From contig JAVKOQ010000434.1 of NCBI GenBank assembly GCA_031835245.1, positions 1 to 25,000 on the forward strand: a stretch of DNA of 25,000 nt. The letters are read 5' to 3'. This DNA comes from Balamuthia mandrillaris (taxonomy: Eukaryota > Discosea > Longamoebia > Balamuthiidae). The notes under the pieces were generated by a model. It saw nothing but the letters and a program-made list of their open reading frames with translations. It did no database searches and was not told where the DNA came from. Shown here piece after piece: positions 1-13,068 of the stretch; within the stretch, counting starts at the first letter, position 1; every line of letters starts with the position of its first letter. Both the position numbers and the translations under genes were made by a program.

Positions 1-133
1 CTTTCTTTATTTCTCCTTCTCTCTCCCCCTCTCCCTTCTCTCTCTCTCTCCCTTCTCTCTCTCCCTCTCCCTTCTCTCTCTCTCCCTCTCTCTCTCTTTT
101 GCTCTCGCTGCTCCTTCTTGCTGTGTTAACCAG
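1..133 (+). repeat. CT-rich low-complexity tract, probably intron of the RhoGAP-like gene
   Basis: The first 97 bases are almost pure C and T in (CT)n and CCCT runs. They end in an acceptor-like AG at 132-133, just before sequence that reads open in the + frame. Other + strand introns in the window have the same sense-strand pyrimidine bias, so I read this as the tail of an intron whose donor lies left of the window. Confidence 0.55.
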
Positions 134-1327
134 AACGGCTCATCTCATTTTAGAGGCCACACATGCTATCAAGGAAGGAGAGCTCAGAAAACTTAACAGC
201 ATTAGTAACTTCTGTTCTCTTTCTTTTAAGTTCCATTTTCTTTCTTCTTTTTTGTTCTTTTTTCCTTCGTCCTCTTTGTATTCGTCCCACTTACATATGT
301 GAACGTGAACTTTACAGCAAAAGCTGGCGTTAATGGATGCGAGAAAGCCCCTCTCCAGGGTAGACGTGGACAAACCAAAGACACGACCTCAAATCGTGGA
401 AGATACCGAAGAGACCCGCAACGCTACTGACCTTGTGCTTTGTATGCTTGCCAATTTCAACACAATATTTACGGTTCATTCAGCCTTTCTATTCTCTATT
501 CTTTATTCTCCATTCTCCATATTCTCTGATTGTGGCTCACGTTAATGGAATGAATGCAGGAAGTGGATGACGAAGTCCCAAAAGAAATAAAATGGCTGAT
601 AGATTACCTGCAAGAGAAAGGTTTCTCTTTCTCTTTCTCTTCCTCATTCTCATTCTCATTCTCTTTCTCTTCATTTCTTACTTTCTAAACTCTTGGTTCT
701 TACATTCTCTTTAAACAGCATTGGACATACCAGATTTTTTTAACTATAGATATTTTAACGTCAAAAAGGCAAAGACAGCCCTGAAAGCTCTTCGCAGGAA
801 GGGCACACCCTTACAAACCGAAATGGACATTTACTTTGTGGCCGAAATGCTGAAACTGAGCTATGAGCGCCTGCCCCGATTTCCGTTCCACTTTGAAGAG
901 TTTCAACCCGAAAAAGCATGGAATGGTTTGTTCCTTTTGTCCTTTGTTCTTTTCATCCATTCATTCCCACTCTTTCATTTCATTCTCTTATCCATTCACT
1001 CCTTTGTTGTTCTTACATTCATTCATTCATTCTCTGTTCTCTCTCTCTCTCTCTCTCTCTCTCACAAAAGAACTGCCAAGCACGGACGAAGAAGCAAGAG
1101 TGGAGTTCATTCGCGGTGCGCTCAGTCACGTAACCGAAGCCGAGAAACAAATGATAGCCTGCCTTTTGAAGTTCCTGCAAAGGGCCAACCGTCGGTTGGT
1201 GGAGGAGAAAGCCCTCTTGCCGCCGGACCATCTCCCTTCCCTGGCCGCCTCTTTCCTGCTGGATGGCAAGTGGCTCCAGTACAAGAAGCCACCAGTGGTT
1301 AAACTAAAGGCCAAGTTTGTAATCTAA
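134..1327 (+). CDS. C-terminal part of an OCRL/INPP5B-type protein with a RhoGAP-like domain
   Basis: Five likely exons: 134-204 (weak), 318-434, 560-620, 719-925 and 1071-1327, ending in TAA; the 5' part lies left of the window. The last three exons join in phase and read VPKEIKWLIDYLQEK, then a helical stretch with LPRFPFHF, then a final helix pair around LLKFLQRANRRL and LPPDHLPSLAASFLL. This order matches the catalytically inactive RhoGAP-like domain at the C-terminus of OCRL and INPP5B inositol-polyphosphate 5-phosphatases, which binds Rac/Cdc42-type GTPases and endocytic adaptors. No arginine finger can be assigned, as expected for that subfamily. The phosphatase domain is not in the window, so the 5-phosphatase identity is inferred; an ordinary RhoGAP protein is the alternative. 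The protein ends about 30 residues after the last conserved helix, at KLKAKFVI. Exons 1 and 2 are less certain than 3 to 5, and donor 435 could instead be 442, which breaks the frame. Confidence 0.6.
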
Positions 1328-1399
1328 CTTTATCTAAAAAATATGAAAAAATACAGAACGGGTCCACCAGATGATTGTACAAGTTTTGTGGAGCCTCAC

Positions 1400-2491
1400 T
1401 CACCCAACTTCTTTTAGCTTCGCTTTGTGTTCCTCCTTTTCTTTATCGTTTTGCCATTCATGGCCGGTGCAATAAGGCTCCATAAGAGCGATATAATGTT
1501 GGTACTTTTGTGGGTTGGCATTGGCCATTTCCCACACCGACTCGTAGTTGCTTTGGTACCTAAAGAAGGGGTCTGCGCCACCTTCCAACAAGATTTTAAA
1601 CGCATCAGCATAGTCGCTGTTCATTGCGAAGGCAAGAGGTGGCCATCCATACTGCATTTTTTTGGAAGAGAGAGAAGAGAGAGAGAGAGAATGTTAGTTC
1701 TTCATCTACTCTTTCTGCTTGTTTCCTCCCAGCATGGACGGGGTGTTAGAACGAACCACGTTACATCCATTAGGGTCAGCGCCCCGCGCTAAAAGTTGAT
1801 TCAGCAATGCGTGACAACCATGGTAAGTAGCACGTATCAAAGCACTTTCTTGCTGTGCTTTCAGTATTAGAGGCTTTCAGGTAGGAGAGAGAGAGAGAGA
1901 GAGAGGAGCTTCCATAGCGTACACGGAATTGCACATGGACATCGCTACCATGTTCAAGCAACAGAAGAGCAATATCTATGTGCCGTTTGTCGATGGCTTT
2001 CAGCAGCGCTGTCTTACCATCCTACAGAGCCATCAAGGCAAAGCAAACAACAAGCGTGTTTGAGAAGAGCGAAGAGAGCAAAAGAGAGAGGAGCTTACTG
2101 TGTCCATAGCGAAAACATCCGCATGGTATTGAAGAAGAGCTTTCACGACAGATAGAGATCCGCTTGTAGTAGCAAAACTTAATGGTGTTGTGCCCTATAT
2201 AGTTCATAAAGCCTTCAGAGGTGATCACAACAGACAAGAACAGCACTATATAGCAAACCGAAGAAGTCCAAAAGTTCGGCGTCGCCTTTCGCAGCAGCTT
2301 GTATACTCTCTTGAGAGACGGAGTTTTTGCCCCACATTCGTTGACAAGGCCATAGTGATGAGAGAGGAATTCCACTTCTTCCTTTCGTTTTGGTGTCACC
2401 TCCTCAAAGGTGTGCATAAAAGCACACTTATAGCCACAAGCATCAGCTATATCCAAAGGAGTCTGGCCAAACTGACTCAGGAAAGGAAGGG

Positions 2492-2553
<62 letters not shown>

Positions 2554-2991
2554 AAGACATAAGTTATGAGAGCAACACGTTACAAAACAAACAAGCAAAA
2601 TAAAAAAACGTTGTTACGAAATGGCTTTGCACCAGCTTCCAACAAGGTCGAAACGACTTCTCTACGTCCTCTGCTGCACGCCAGATGAAGCGCAGAGTTA
2701 CCTGCCTGTGTGAGAGAACAGCAACAGGCAAAAAAGAAGGGAAATGATCGCTGATGAGATGAGGACGCTTTGACACAAGCAAGAAAGAAAGCAAGCAAGC
2801 GAGGAAAGAGCGGAAAGGAACGAACTCCAGTGGTGGCATTGACGGCAGCACCACCTGCTAACAAGCACGTGACAACGTCTTTATGGCCTCTATTGCTGGC
2901 GACCATCAACGGCGTGATTCCACTCTTCACATGTAAAATAAGAAAATACGCCAGGCAAAAAGGAAACAAGAAGAAGAAGAGGTTTTTGGTC

Positions 2992-3031
<40 letters not shown>

Positions 3032-3444
3032 CTCGGACTGACTTGGTTCGGAAGGTCGCAGGAACCGGTGGCCATGCGAGGAAGAAGCATCTGAACCATG
3101 GCAGCATTACCCCAATAACTTGCTGCCCATAATGGAGTTGTCGCCGCCTGTTGTTGTTGTTTTCAAGAAGCGGTGAGAAAGAGAAGAAAGGGGGAAAATA
3201 AGAAGAAAAGAAAGGGGGTTACAGGGCCAAAACAAAAGTTTGGGTCTAACGCGTTTTCCTCCTCTCTGAGCAACGCTTCAAGGCGAGCTATATCGGCTTC
3301 TTCTCCTCGTGTTGAGCACAGTTCGACGAGTCGCTTTTGAGAGTTGGTCAGCCCGCGTTGTTGCTCATCCTCTTCTTGCTGCGTTTGTTTCTCCTTGTCC
3401 TTCTTATTCTTCTCCTTCTCCTTCATCTTCTTCTTCATGAACAT
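1400..3444 (-). CDS. Ankyrin-repeat protein, about eight repeats, one per exon
   Basis: Nine exons on the minus strand: 3444-3223, 3147-3043, 2924-2826, 2705-2610, 2471-2259 (donor could be 2307), 2194-2099, 2021-1923, 1852-1760 (or 1757) and 1651-1400. They give about 424 residues. All introns are phase 0, and exons 2 to 9 each carry one ankyrin repeat, seen as TPLWAASYWGNAAMVQMLL, TPLMVASNRGHKDVVTCLL, SALHLACSRGRREVVSTLL, TPLDIADACGY, TPLSFATTSGSLSVVKALL, TALLKAIDKRHIDIALLLL, SALIRATYHGCHALLNQLL and PPLAFAMNSDYADAFKILL. Exon 5 adds a roughly 50-residue charged insert after its repeat. The N-terminus is a Lys/Glu-rich coiled-coil-like stretch; the start is Met at 3444 or 3438, since the frame upstream to 3552 looks like leader. 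Ankyrin repeats bind proteins; the partner cannot be told. The introns hold GA repeats on the + strand, that is CT on the sense strand. The gene converges on its left neighbour with only 72 bases between stop codons. Confidence 0.88.
2491..2551. repeat. (GA)n microsatellite in an ankyrin-gene intron
   Basis: About 60 bases of GA dinucleotides with single interruptions, inside the intron between the third and fourth ankyrin-repeat exons. On the coding (minus) strand it is a CT tract just downstream of the donor. Confidence 0.95.
2994..3028. repeat. (GA)n microsatellite in an ankyrin-gene intron
   Basis: Seventeen or so uninterrupted GA units in the intron that starts at 3042 on the minus strand. 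The sense strand is CT-rich. Confidence 0.95.
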
Positions 3445-3906
3445 CTTTCTAATATTGGTTTCATAAAATGTATTTTTTTTTTGCCATTTCTTGGAAAAAA
3501 TTCTAATGAGGGGTGCCGGTGCTGCAGCAAAACTGCGCAAAAAGTGGAGCAAAACAGGTCAACTTGTTCACCAATCCAATCGAATCAAAAATCAAAAAGT
3601 GATCGATCGACAACTACCGGAAAATAAAATAAATTTCGATCGAACTTTGTTAAAAGAAGAAATAGAACCGACAGAGAGAGAGAGAAGTGCGACTTCCTGG
3701 CTGCGGAGGGTCTTTTGTTTTTTTTTTCCGCCTTGCTTGCCGAACAGAACGGTCGTTTCCGACAACAACAAACAAAACTTCTCTTCCCGCCCGCTTTGAA
3801 GAGAAGATTTTTTTTATTTTTGAAAGGTAAAAAAAAGGGGGGGGCGACGGACCGCTTTGCTTTATTTATTTTTTATTGCCGAACACCATCAGATATTTAA
3901 AAAATA
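3445..3906. promoter_or_regulatory. Divergent promoter region between ankyrin gene and HMG-CoA reductase
   Basis: About 460 bases separate the two divergent start codons. Visible are GATCGATCGA-type palindromes near 3600-3610, a second ATCGAT-like block near 3637, several T or A runs, and a G8 run near 3838. No TATA box can be assigned with confidence. I infer that both genes start from here because their 5' ends face each other and no other gene fits. Confidence 0.55.
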
Positions 3907-6271
3907 ATGTCTGGGCAAGAACTTACTCCGTTGTACCAATGGGTAATCCATTCTTCATCTTCTTCTTATGCTTGTTCTTTTTGTTGTCTTGCTTTTCTTC
4001 TTACCACCTTTTTTCACAAAATATTTTTATATTATTAGGGTTTTAGTTTGCGAACGCCAAAGTTTTTGGTGCCGCTGTTGAACAACAACCTCTTTGCTTT
4101 CGGCAAGGAGGCCGTCAGCAGCGGGCTTCCTCTGCCCGATGACCACGACGAGGCTTTGGCCCACCACCACGACAACGACGGCAAATTACCACATCAGCTG
4201 CCTCCGCCCATCCTACAAAAGAGAAAGAAGAAAAAGACTCTTCCTGCCTCTCCTTCTCCTCCTTGTTCTTCCTCTCTTTCTTCTTCTTCTTCTTCTTCTT
4301 CTTCTTCCTCTTCCTCTTCTTCCGACTCCACAAACAACATTTTTCCTATTGAGCAACTCTCCTCTTCTTCTTCCTCCTCGTCTTCTCAAGATTTTGTTTC
4401 TTCTTCGTCTTCTGCGATAACAACACTTTTATCACAACCTCCTTCTTCTTCTTCATCTTCGTGTTCTTCACCTTCTTGTTCTTCTTCCACGCTTCAACAA
4501 ACCACAACCACGACGACAACTACTTCCTCTACCTCTTCTTCTTCCTCCTCCTCCTCCTCCTCCTCCTCTTCTTCTTCCTCTTCTTCTTCTTCACAACCCC
4601 TTTCGGAGCATTCCGATGAAGACATTTTGCAAATGTTGAAGGAGGGCCGCATAGCTGCCCACCAACTCGAACACCAACTGCAAGACCTCCCTCGTGCTGT
4701 TCACCTCCGTCGGCTTCTTCTTGGTACACCCTCTTTCCTTTCCTCCTTTTCTCTTCTCTCTTTCTCTCTCTCTTCTCCCTTCTCTTCTCCTTAACGTCTC
4801 TTTCATTTTTTAAAATAACAGCAAGCCAATTAGAGAGCCAACAACGCGCAGAGGTAAGCCTATCCTCCTTACCAACGGCAGATATGGACTACGCGGCCGT
4901 GCAAGGCCGCTGCTGCGAAAACGTGATAGGCTACGTGCGCGTTCCTGTGGGCGTGGCGGGACCTCTCCTCCTCAACGGGCAACAGGTGTACCTGCCGATG
5001 GCCACCACGGAGGGATGCCTGGTGGCCTCCACGCACCGAGGCTGTAAGGCTATAACCGCGTCGGGAGGAGCCACTGCAGTTGTGGTTGGGGATGGCATGA
5101 CGCGTGGGCCTTGCTTGAAACTGCCGTCGGCGGCGGCGGCTGCTGAGCTAAAGGAGTGGCTTGAAAGGGCGGAGAATAGAGCTCAAGTGGAGGCTGCCTT
5201 TAATTCAACCAGTCGGTTTGCTCGTCTAATTGATGTACGTTTCTTTCTGCTTTTACTACCATTATTCTGCTCTTCTAGTCTTTCCTTGTTCTTTGCTTTT
5301 CTTGTTAATAACAAAAATTAAACAACAGATAAAAACAGCAATAGCTGGGAGAAATCTATACCTTAGGTTCAAGGCCACAACAGGGGACGCCATGGGCATG
5401 AATATGATTTCCAAAGGCACCAATGAGGCCCTCGAGGTGATCCTTGCCCAGTTCCCCGAGGCCCATCTTGTTAGCCTCTCTGGTAACTACTGCACCGACA
5501 AGAAGCCCTCCGCCATCAATTGGGTTGAGGGCAGAGGCAAATCGGTCGTCTGTGAGGCTGTTATCAAGGGAGAGATTGTGGAAACGGTGCTCAAGACCAC
5601 GGTGGAGGCCATGGTCCAAGTCAACATAGACAAAAACCTGGTTGGCTCGGCTATGGCGGGTTCTGTTGGGGGTTTCAACGCGCATGCCGCTAATATTGTG
5701 ACGGCTATGTTCATAGCGACAGGGCAGGATCCTGCCCAGAACGTGGAGAGCTCGAATTGCATCACTCTTATTGAACCGTAGGCATCCTTGCTCTCTCTCT
5801 CTCCCTCTCTCTCAATTTCACCATTTACGTTTGTTCTTTTTCTTTTCGTTCTGTCTCTGTTACTCGTTTCTTTCTTTCTGTTCCGTGCTATCTTTTCTAA
5901 TGTTTCCTTCCTTTGCTATCGCCCTTAGAACGAATGGAGGCAAGGATTTATATATGTCAGTGACAATGCCTTCATTGGAGGTGGGCACAGTGGGAGGAGG
6001 CACTCATTTGGGAGCACAGGCAGCGTGCCTCGACATACTCAACGTGAAGGGAGCATCGCAAGAAAAACCGGGTGATAACGCAAGGCAACTGGCACGAGTC
6101 ATCTGCGGTGGTGTGCTTGCTGGGGAACTTTCGTTGATGGCAGCTCTTGCAGGTTTGCACGCTCTCTCTCTCTCTCTAAAGCAAGAGGAGCTAACTTTGT
6201 TTTTTTCAAATAACGCAGCGAATCATTTGACACGAAGTCACATGCAGCTCAATCGAGGAAACAAGTTGTGA
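3907..6271 (+). CDS. HMG-CoA reductase, class I, without a visible membrane domain
   Basis: Six exons: 3907-3942, 4039-4723, 4822-5234, 5329-5777, 5929-6152 and 6219-6271; 619 residues. The enzyme reduces HMG-CoA to mevalonate with NADPH, the committed step of the mevalonate pathway. Landmarks: [14 protein letters not shown] (start of the linker/catalytic core), [20 protein letters not shown] with catalytic Glu at about 304, [22 protein letters not shown] (Lys about 436), GQDPAQN (Asp about 512), TVGGGTHL and the final SHM with catalytic His about 610. Residues 13-60 show no hydrophobic segment long enough for a membrane span, and residues about 80-190 are a poly-Ser/Thr linker written in TTC/TCC/TCT repeats. 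Animal, fungal and plant enzymes are ER-anchored by N-terminal spans, so this product looks soluble unless an exon was missed; the ankyrin gene leaves only about 460 bases upstream. The serine that AMPK phosphorylates in animals (HNRS) is Gly here (LNRG, residue 616). Confidence 0.96.
4269..4596 (+). repeat. Coding TTC/TCC/TCT repeats (polyserine linker of HMG-CoA reductase)
   Basis: Several blocks of serine codons made of TCT, TCC and TTC-type triplets are read in the frame that gives Ser, broken by short Thr- and Pro-containing spacers. They sit between the N-terminal leader and the catalytic domain, and their length probably varies between strains. Confidence 0.9.
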
Positions 6272-6559
6272 GTGTGAGAAATTGGAATAGGCGGATGAAC
6301 AAACAACACCACTGGCTCTATTTTATCTTTATTTTTGTAAGTTAATCAGTTATTATTTGTTGTGGTGTTGTTTTTGATGTTGGAGGAATGATGCCATTAT
6401 TGATGGCAGTTTTGGTTGGATGGGCCACTCTAGTTTCTCAGCTATAAACGATGTTCCTCCCTTCCAGTTTTCTTTCTCTTCTCTGGATTTCTCTTCTTCT
6501 TGCTCTATTTAACACGCAGAGAAGAAAGCAACAAAAATGAAATGGGGGAGAGAAGCACA
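6272..6559. other. Convergent 3' spacer between HMG-CoA reductase and mannosidase
   Basis: 288 bases between two stop codons that face each other. It is T-rich on the left and purine-rich near 6520. No conserved reading frame or AATAAA signal stands out. It should hold both 3' UTRs. Confidence 0.6.
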
Positions 6560-9875
<3,316 letters not shown>

Positions 9876-10383
9876 TTTTTTTCCCGGTTGTGTCTCTGTA
9901 GGGTAATCGTAAAAGTCGTGTGCCCAGAAAGAAAGAAGAGGTGTGCAGGTTGGCTGTTTGTTTTTCTTTTTCTTTTGGCGTTAGTGGGCAACCCTTGGTC
10001 TTTTTTTTTTTAAAAAAAAAAGTCTCTGTCACTTTGAATAAAGAGGAGAGGAGGAGGGAGGAGGGAAGAAGCAGGGAGAAGAGAGGGCTAAAATAAAATA
10101 TGACAAAAGTGACAATAGTTTCACTTTAGTTTCCTTTTCTTTCTTCTTTGCGTTCTTCTTTTTTCCTTTTTCCTTCTATCGGGGACGTTTCAAGAATTGT
10201 CGGCATTATTTGGATCCGCCAATCGAAATTCAAACCGTGGAATATATTTTCCTAATCGGGTGAGTTCTGGACCAAATTATCGGATGCAGAAGACGATAAT
10301 TGTTGATGAGTGTTGTCGGCATTAATTTCCTTTGCTAAATTTGGTTCCCTTCTTCGGTCGTGAGCAAAGGGAGAGACAAAAAA
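9876..10383. promoter_or_regulatory. Divergent promoter region between mannosidase and rhamnose enzyme genes
   Basis: 508 bases between two divergent start codons. It contains a perfect T10A10 palindrome near 10001-10020, A/T-rich blocks at 10090-10110 and a CT-rich stretch at 10130-10180. No TATA box or known factor site can be named with confidence. Confidence 0.5.
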
Positions 10384-10573
10384 ATGCAAGGAGAGAAGGC
10401 GAGCGCTTCTTCTGAGGAGGGCGGTAGTGTGGGAGGCGGGTTCTTGGTGTTTGGTCAATCGGGTTGGATTGGATCGCAGGTGATCAAACTGCTGAAGGAT
10501 GCCGGGGAGGTTGTTCACGCTGCTTCTTCCAGACTGGAAGATCGTACCGCCATATTGAGGTTTATTCACGTCG

Positions 10574-10611
<38 letters not shown>

Positions 10612-10625
10612 CCTCTCTCTTTCTT

Positions 10626-10657
<32 letters not shown>

Positions 10658-12039
10658 TTTCTTTCTCTCTCTCTCTTCCTCACTTTTGTTTGTTTGCTTT
10701 CCTGTTTTTATAAAAAAGTGAGTTGGACTGCCTGAAGCCAAAATATGTAGTGAACGCCGCTGGAGTGGTACCTTTCCTCGTCACTCTTTTTGCACAAACC
10801 AAAACTGTTTTCGTTTATACCCGCTCTACTCTGACCAGACTGGACGACCGAACGTGGATTGGTGCGAAGACCACAGGCCAGAGACCATTCGTGCGAACGT
10901 GCTTGGCACCATCAACCTCGCCGACTGTTGCTATCTGAGGGGCATCCACCTCACCACCTTTGCGAGCGGCTGCATCTACCAGTACGACGAGCAGCATCCC
11001 ATTGGTGGGCCTGCCTTTAAAGAAACAGACGCGCCCAACTATTCGGACTCGTTCTATTCCACCACCAAAATTATCACCGAGCAGGTGAGTTCTTCGTTCT
11101 TCGTTGTTCTTATTGTTCTTGTTGTTCTCGTTCTTCTTTTTCTTCTTGTTGTTCTTGTTCTTCTTCTTCTTCTTCTTCTTCTTGTTCTTCTTGGTCTTCT
11201 TCTTCTTCTTCTTCTTCTTCTTCTTCTTCTTCTTCTTCTTCTTGTTCTTCTTGTTCTTCTTTTTCTTCTTCTTCTTCTTCTTCTTCTTCTTCTTGTTCTT
11301 CTTCTTCGTCTTCTTCTGCTGCTGCTAATCTTCCACGCAAACACATGATGCGTAAATAGATGTTGGTCAACTACAGCAACGTCCTCATTCTGCGTCTACG
11401 AATGCCTGTGTCTGACGACCTCCACCCACGCAGCTTCCTTACCAAGATCTCCAGATACGAAAGGGTTTGACTCTCTATTTCGTTGTTGCTCGCTTTCTTG
11501 TTTCTCATGGCGATGGGTAAAACAATCAAGGTGGTAAACGTGCCGAACTCTATCAGTATCTTGGCTGATCTTTTGCCGATAGCTTTGGACCTGACCAAGA
11601 AGGAAAGGAAAGGCGTTTACAATTTCACCAATCCTGGGGCCATCGCTCACAACGAGATCCTTCAAATGTACAAAGAGGTACCATTCCTCCCATTGTGGCT
11701 GCTGTTGCTTGGTGCTGATGCTTCTGACTGAATGCAGTACATCGACCCCTCTTTCACCTGGAAAAACTTCACTCTGGAGGAACAAGCCAAAATCCTAAAG
11801 GCTGGCCGTTCAAACAACGAACTGGTTTTTAATGTCCCCCCTCTCCTATTTCTGCCACTCGCTTCACCCTCTCCTCTTCTCTGTCCCTGGGCAACTAATC
11901 AGCTGCGTGCTTGCTTGCGTATAAAAAGGATGTGAGCAGGCTGAGCGCAGAGTATCCAGATCTGCTGCCGGTGCGGGAAGCCTTGGTTCTTTTATTCAAG
12001 AGGATGAAAGCAAATACGTCAGAAGAGGAAGGAAAGTGA
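10384..12039 (+). CDS. Nucleotide-rhamnose synthase/epimerase-reductase (NRS/ER type)
   Basis: Seven exons: 10384-10559, 10719-10767, 10839-11084, 11360-11464, 11531-11677, 11738-11824 and 11929-12039; 306 residues, the normal length for the stand-alone enzyme. It is an extended short-chain dehydrogenase that converts UDP- (or dTDP-) 4-keto-6-deoxyglucose to the rhamnose sugar nucleotide by 3,5-epimerisation and NADPH-dependent 4-reduction in the cytosol. Evidence: Rossmann motif GQSGWIG (about residues 25-31), NAAGV then TGRPNVDWCE across exon 2/3, FASGCIYQYDEQHP, catalytic YSTTK (YxxxK), RLRMPVSDDL, KISRYERVVNVPNS, GVYNFTNPGAIAHNEIL, YIDPSFTWKNFTLEEQAK and SNNELDVSRL. These blocks match plant NRS/ER and the C-terminal half of plant RHM much better than bacterial RmlD. 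The 4,6-dehydratase that supplies the substrate is not in the window. Intron 3 is a 275-base TTC repeat tract. Confidence 0.94.
10573..10680 (+). repeat. (CT)n microsatellite filling intron 1 of the rhamnose enzyme gene
   Basis: About 108 bases of CTCTCT with TTTC interruptions make up most of the intron between 10560 and 10718. Confidence 0.95.
11085..11359 (+). repeat. TTC/TTG triplet repeat intron of the rhamnose enzyme gene
   Basis: A 275-base intron starting GTGAGT and ending AATAG, of which 11150-11315 is nearly pure TTC with TTG interruptions. Long reading frames across it on both strands (poly-Leu, poly-Phe, poly-Arg, poly-Glu) come from the repeat. The flanking exons join TKIITEQ to MLVNYSNV exactly as the family requires, so this is intron. 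Confidence 0.93.
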
Positions 12040-12396
12040 AAGTTGTTTTTGCGTGTGGTTGGGGATGGTTGTTGAAGAAGAAAAGAGGAGGAAAGAGCAC
12101 TGCTCGACGAAGAGAAAAGGCAACAGCCAAATAGTTGAAGAAAGATATTATAAAGCCCGAATTGTCTACATTTACAATACCAACAACACAAACCAGCAGA
12201 AGCAAAAGCCGCAGCAGCGTGATGCGCAAAACAAGGGGGAAGAAGTGAAGAAGAAAACCAAAAATAATCGGGTCTGGCAACAGCGAGAGAGAAAGCGAAC
12301 TCACCAGAGGGTGAGCGATGTTGGGGAGAAAGCCTTTCTGTAGGTTGACGAGGGCAGGGGCAAGGGAAGAAAAAGCTATTGGCAAAGGGGGATAAT
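12040..12396. other. Convergent 3' spacer between rhamnose enzyme and HMG-box genes
   Basis: 357 bases between facing stop codons. Reading frames exist on both strands but are low-complexity (Lys/Asn-rich on +, Ser/Leu/Phe-rich on -) and match nothing I know. It probably holds the two 3' UTRs. Confidence 0.55.
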
Positions 12397-13068
12397 TTAG
12401 CTCGAGGACTCCTCGGACGACTCTTCATCCGCAGAACTGCCCCCTTTCTTCTTCTTATACTCCGCCAGCTGCTTCTCGTATCGTTTTTTGTCCTTCTCAG
12501 CCATGGCCTCGTACTTCTTCTTCTCTGCCTTGGTGGCTTTGTTCCACATCTTGCCGAGCTTCTTTCCGATTTCTCCAAATGCAATGTCGGGGTTTTCTTC
12601 CTTCACCTGGTCTCTGTGGGCAGCAGCGAAAAACATGTACGAAGACTTGGGCCTCTTTGGCTGGTCTTTATCCTTCTTCGCCTTCTTGCCTCCAGCCTTT
12701 TTGCCCTTCTTGGAGGCTGGGGCCTTCCGCTTTTTGGTCTCCTTCTGTTCCGCGAGGGCCTTCTTTCGGCTGCTTGCTCCTGCGGTCTTGTCATCAAATT
12801 CGAAGCGCTTAGGGGGCTTGCGGTCACGAGAAGGTCTATCAATGGTGGCTGTGTGTTCCATTAAAAAAAATAATTAATCTTTTGTTTTTCACTTGGCACA
12901 AAAAAATTCAAGTGGTGGTCGCGCATCCGATTTTTTTTATTTTTATTTTCGTGACCATCATCCTGAAAAAAAAAAAGATGAAAGGGAAGGGTCACACATA
13001 CGAGGAGCGGGGGCCTTAGGCTCCTTCTTGGTGGTAGTCTTTTTCTTTGTGGCGGCGTTCTCCGACAT
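12397..13068 (-). CDS. HMG-box DNA-binding protein (HMGB/NHP6-like)
   Basis: Two exons: 13068-13002 and 12848-12397; 172 residues. The donor is GTATGT and the acceptor ACACAG, and phases agree. The protein starts MSENAATKKKTTTKKEPKAP, a histone-tail-like basic leader, then RDRKPPKRFEFDD, a second basic linker of Lys/Gly/Ala, one HMG box at about residues 85-155 (DQPKRPKSSYMFFAAAHR through MWNKATKAEKKKYEAMAE to RYEKQLAEY) and a Ser/Glu tail ending in SSS. HMG boxes bend DNA in the minor groove and help chromatin remodelling in the nucleus; the conserved Pro-Lys-Ser/Tyr and Trp positions are present. A shorter start at the ATG at 12861 in exon 2 is possible, but the spliced start adds a typical leader and uses good splice sites. 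A single box with a short acidic tail fits NHP6 or plant-type HMGB rather than two-box animal HMGB1. Confidence 0.92.

Noticed and set aside
2491-3028. CRISPR-like or satellite arrays from the GA tracts
   Set aside because: They are simple dinucleotide repeats inside introns with no spacers or longer unit.
4884-5321. Start of HMG-CoA reductase at the internal Met of 4884
   Set aside because: The frame continues upstream through conserved [14 protein letters not shown] sequence, so the catalytic core begins earlier.
10001-10020. T10A10 palindrome as a terminator or origin
   Set aside because: It lies between two divergent promoters where A/T runs are common, and nothing else supports a specific role.
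11054-11370. Long poly-Leu, poly-Phe, poly-Arg and poly-Glu reading frames on both strands
   Set aside because: They run over a TTC repeat that is the third intron of the rhamnose enzyme gene; the flanking exons join in phase and restore conserved sequence without it.
12397-12861. HMG-box gene as one exon starting at the ATG at 12861
   Set aside because: Possible, but an upstream exon with GTATGT donor, ACACAG acceptor, matching phase and a typical basic leader explains more.
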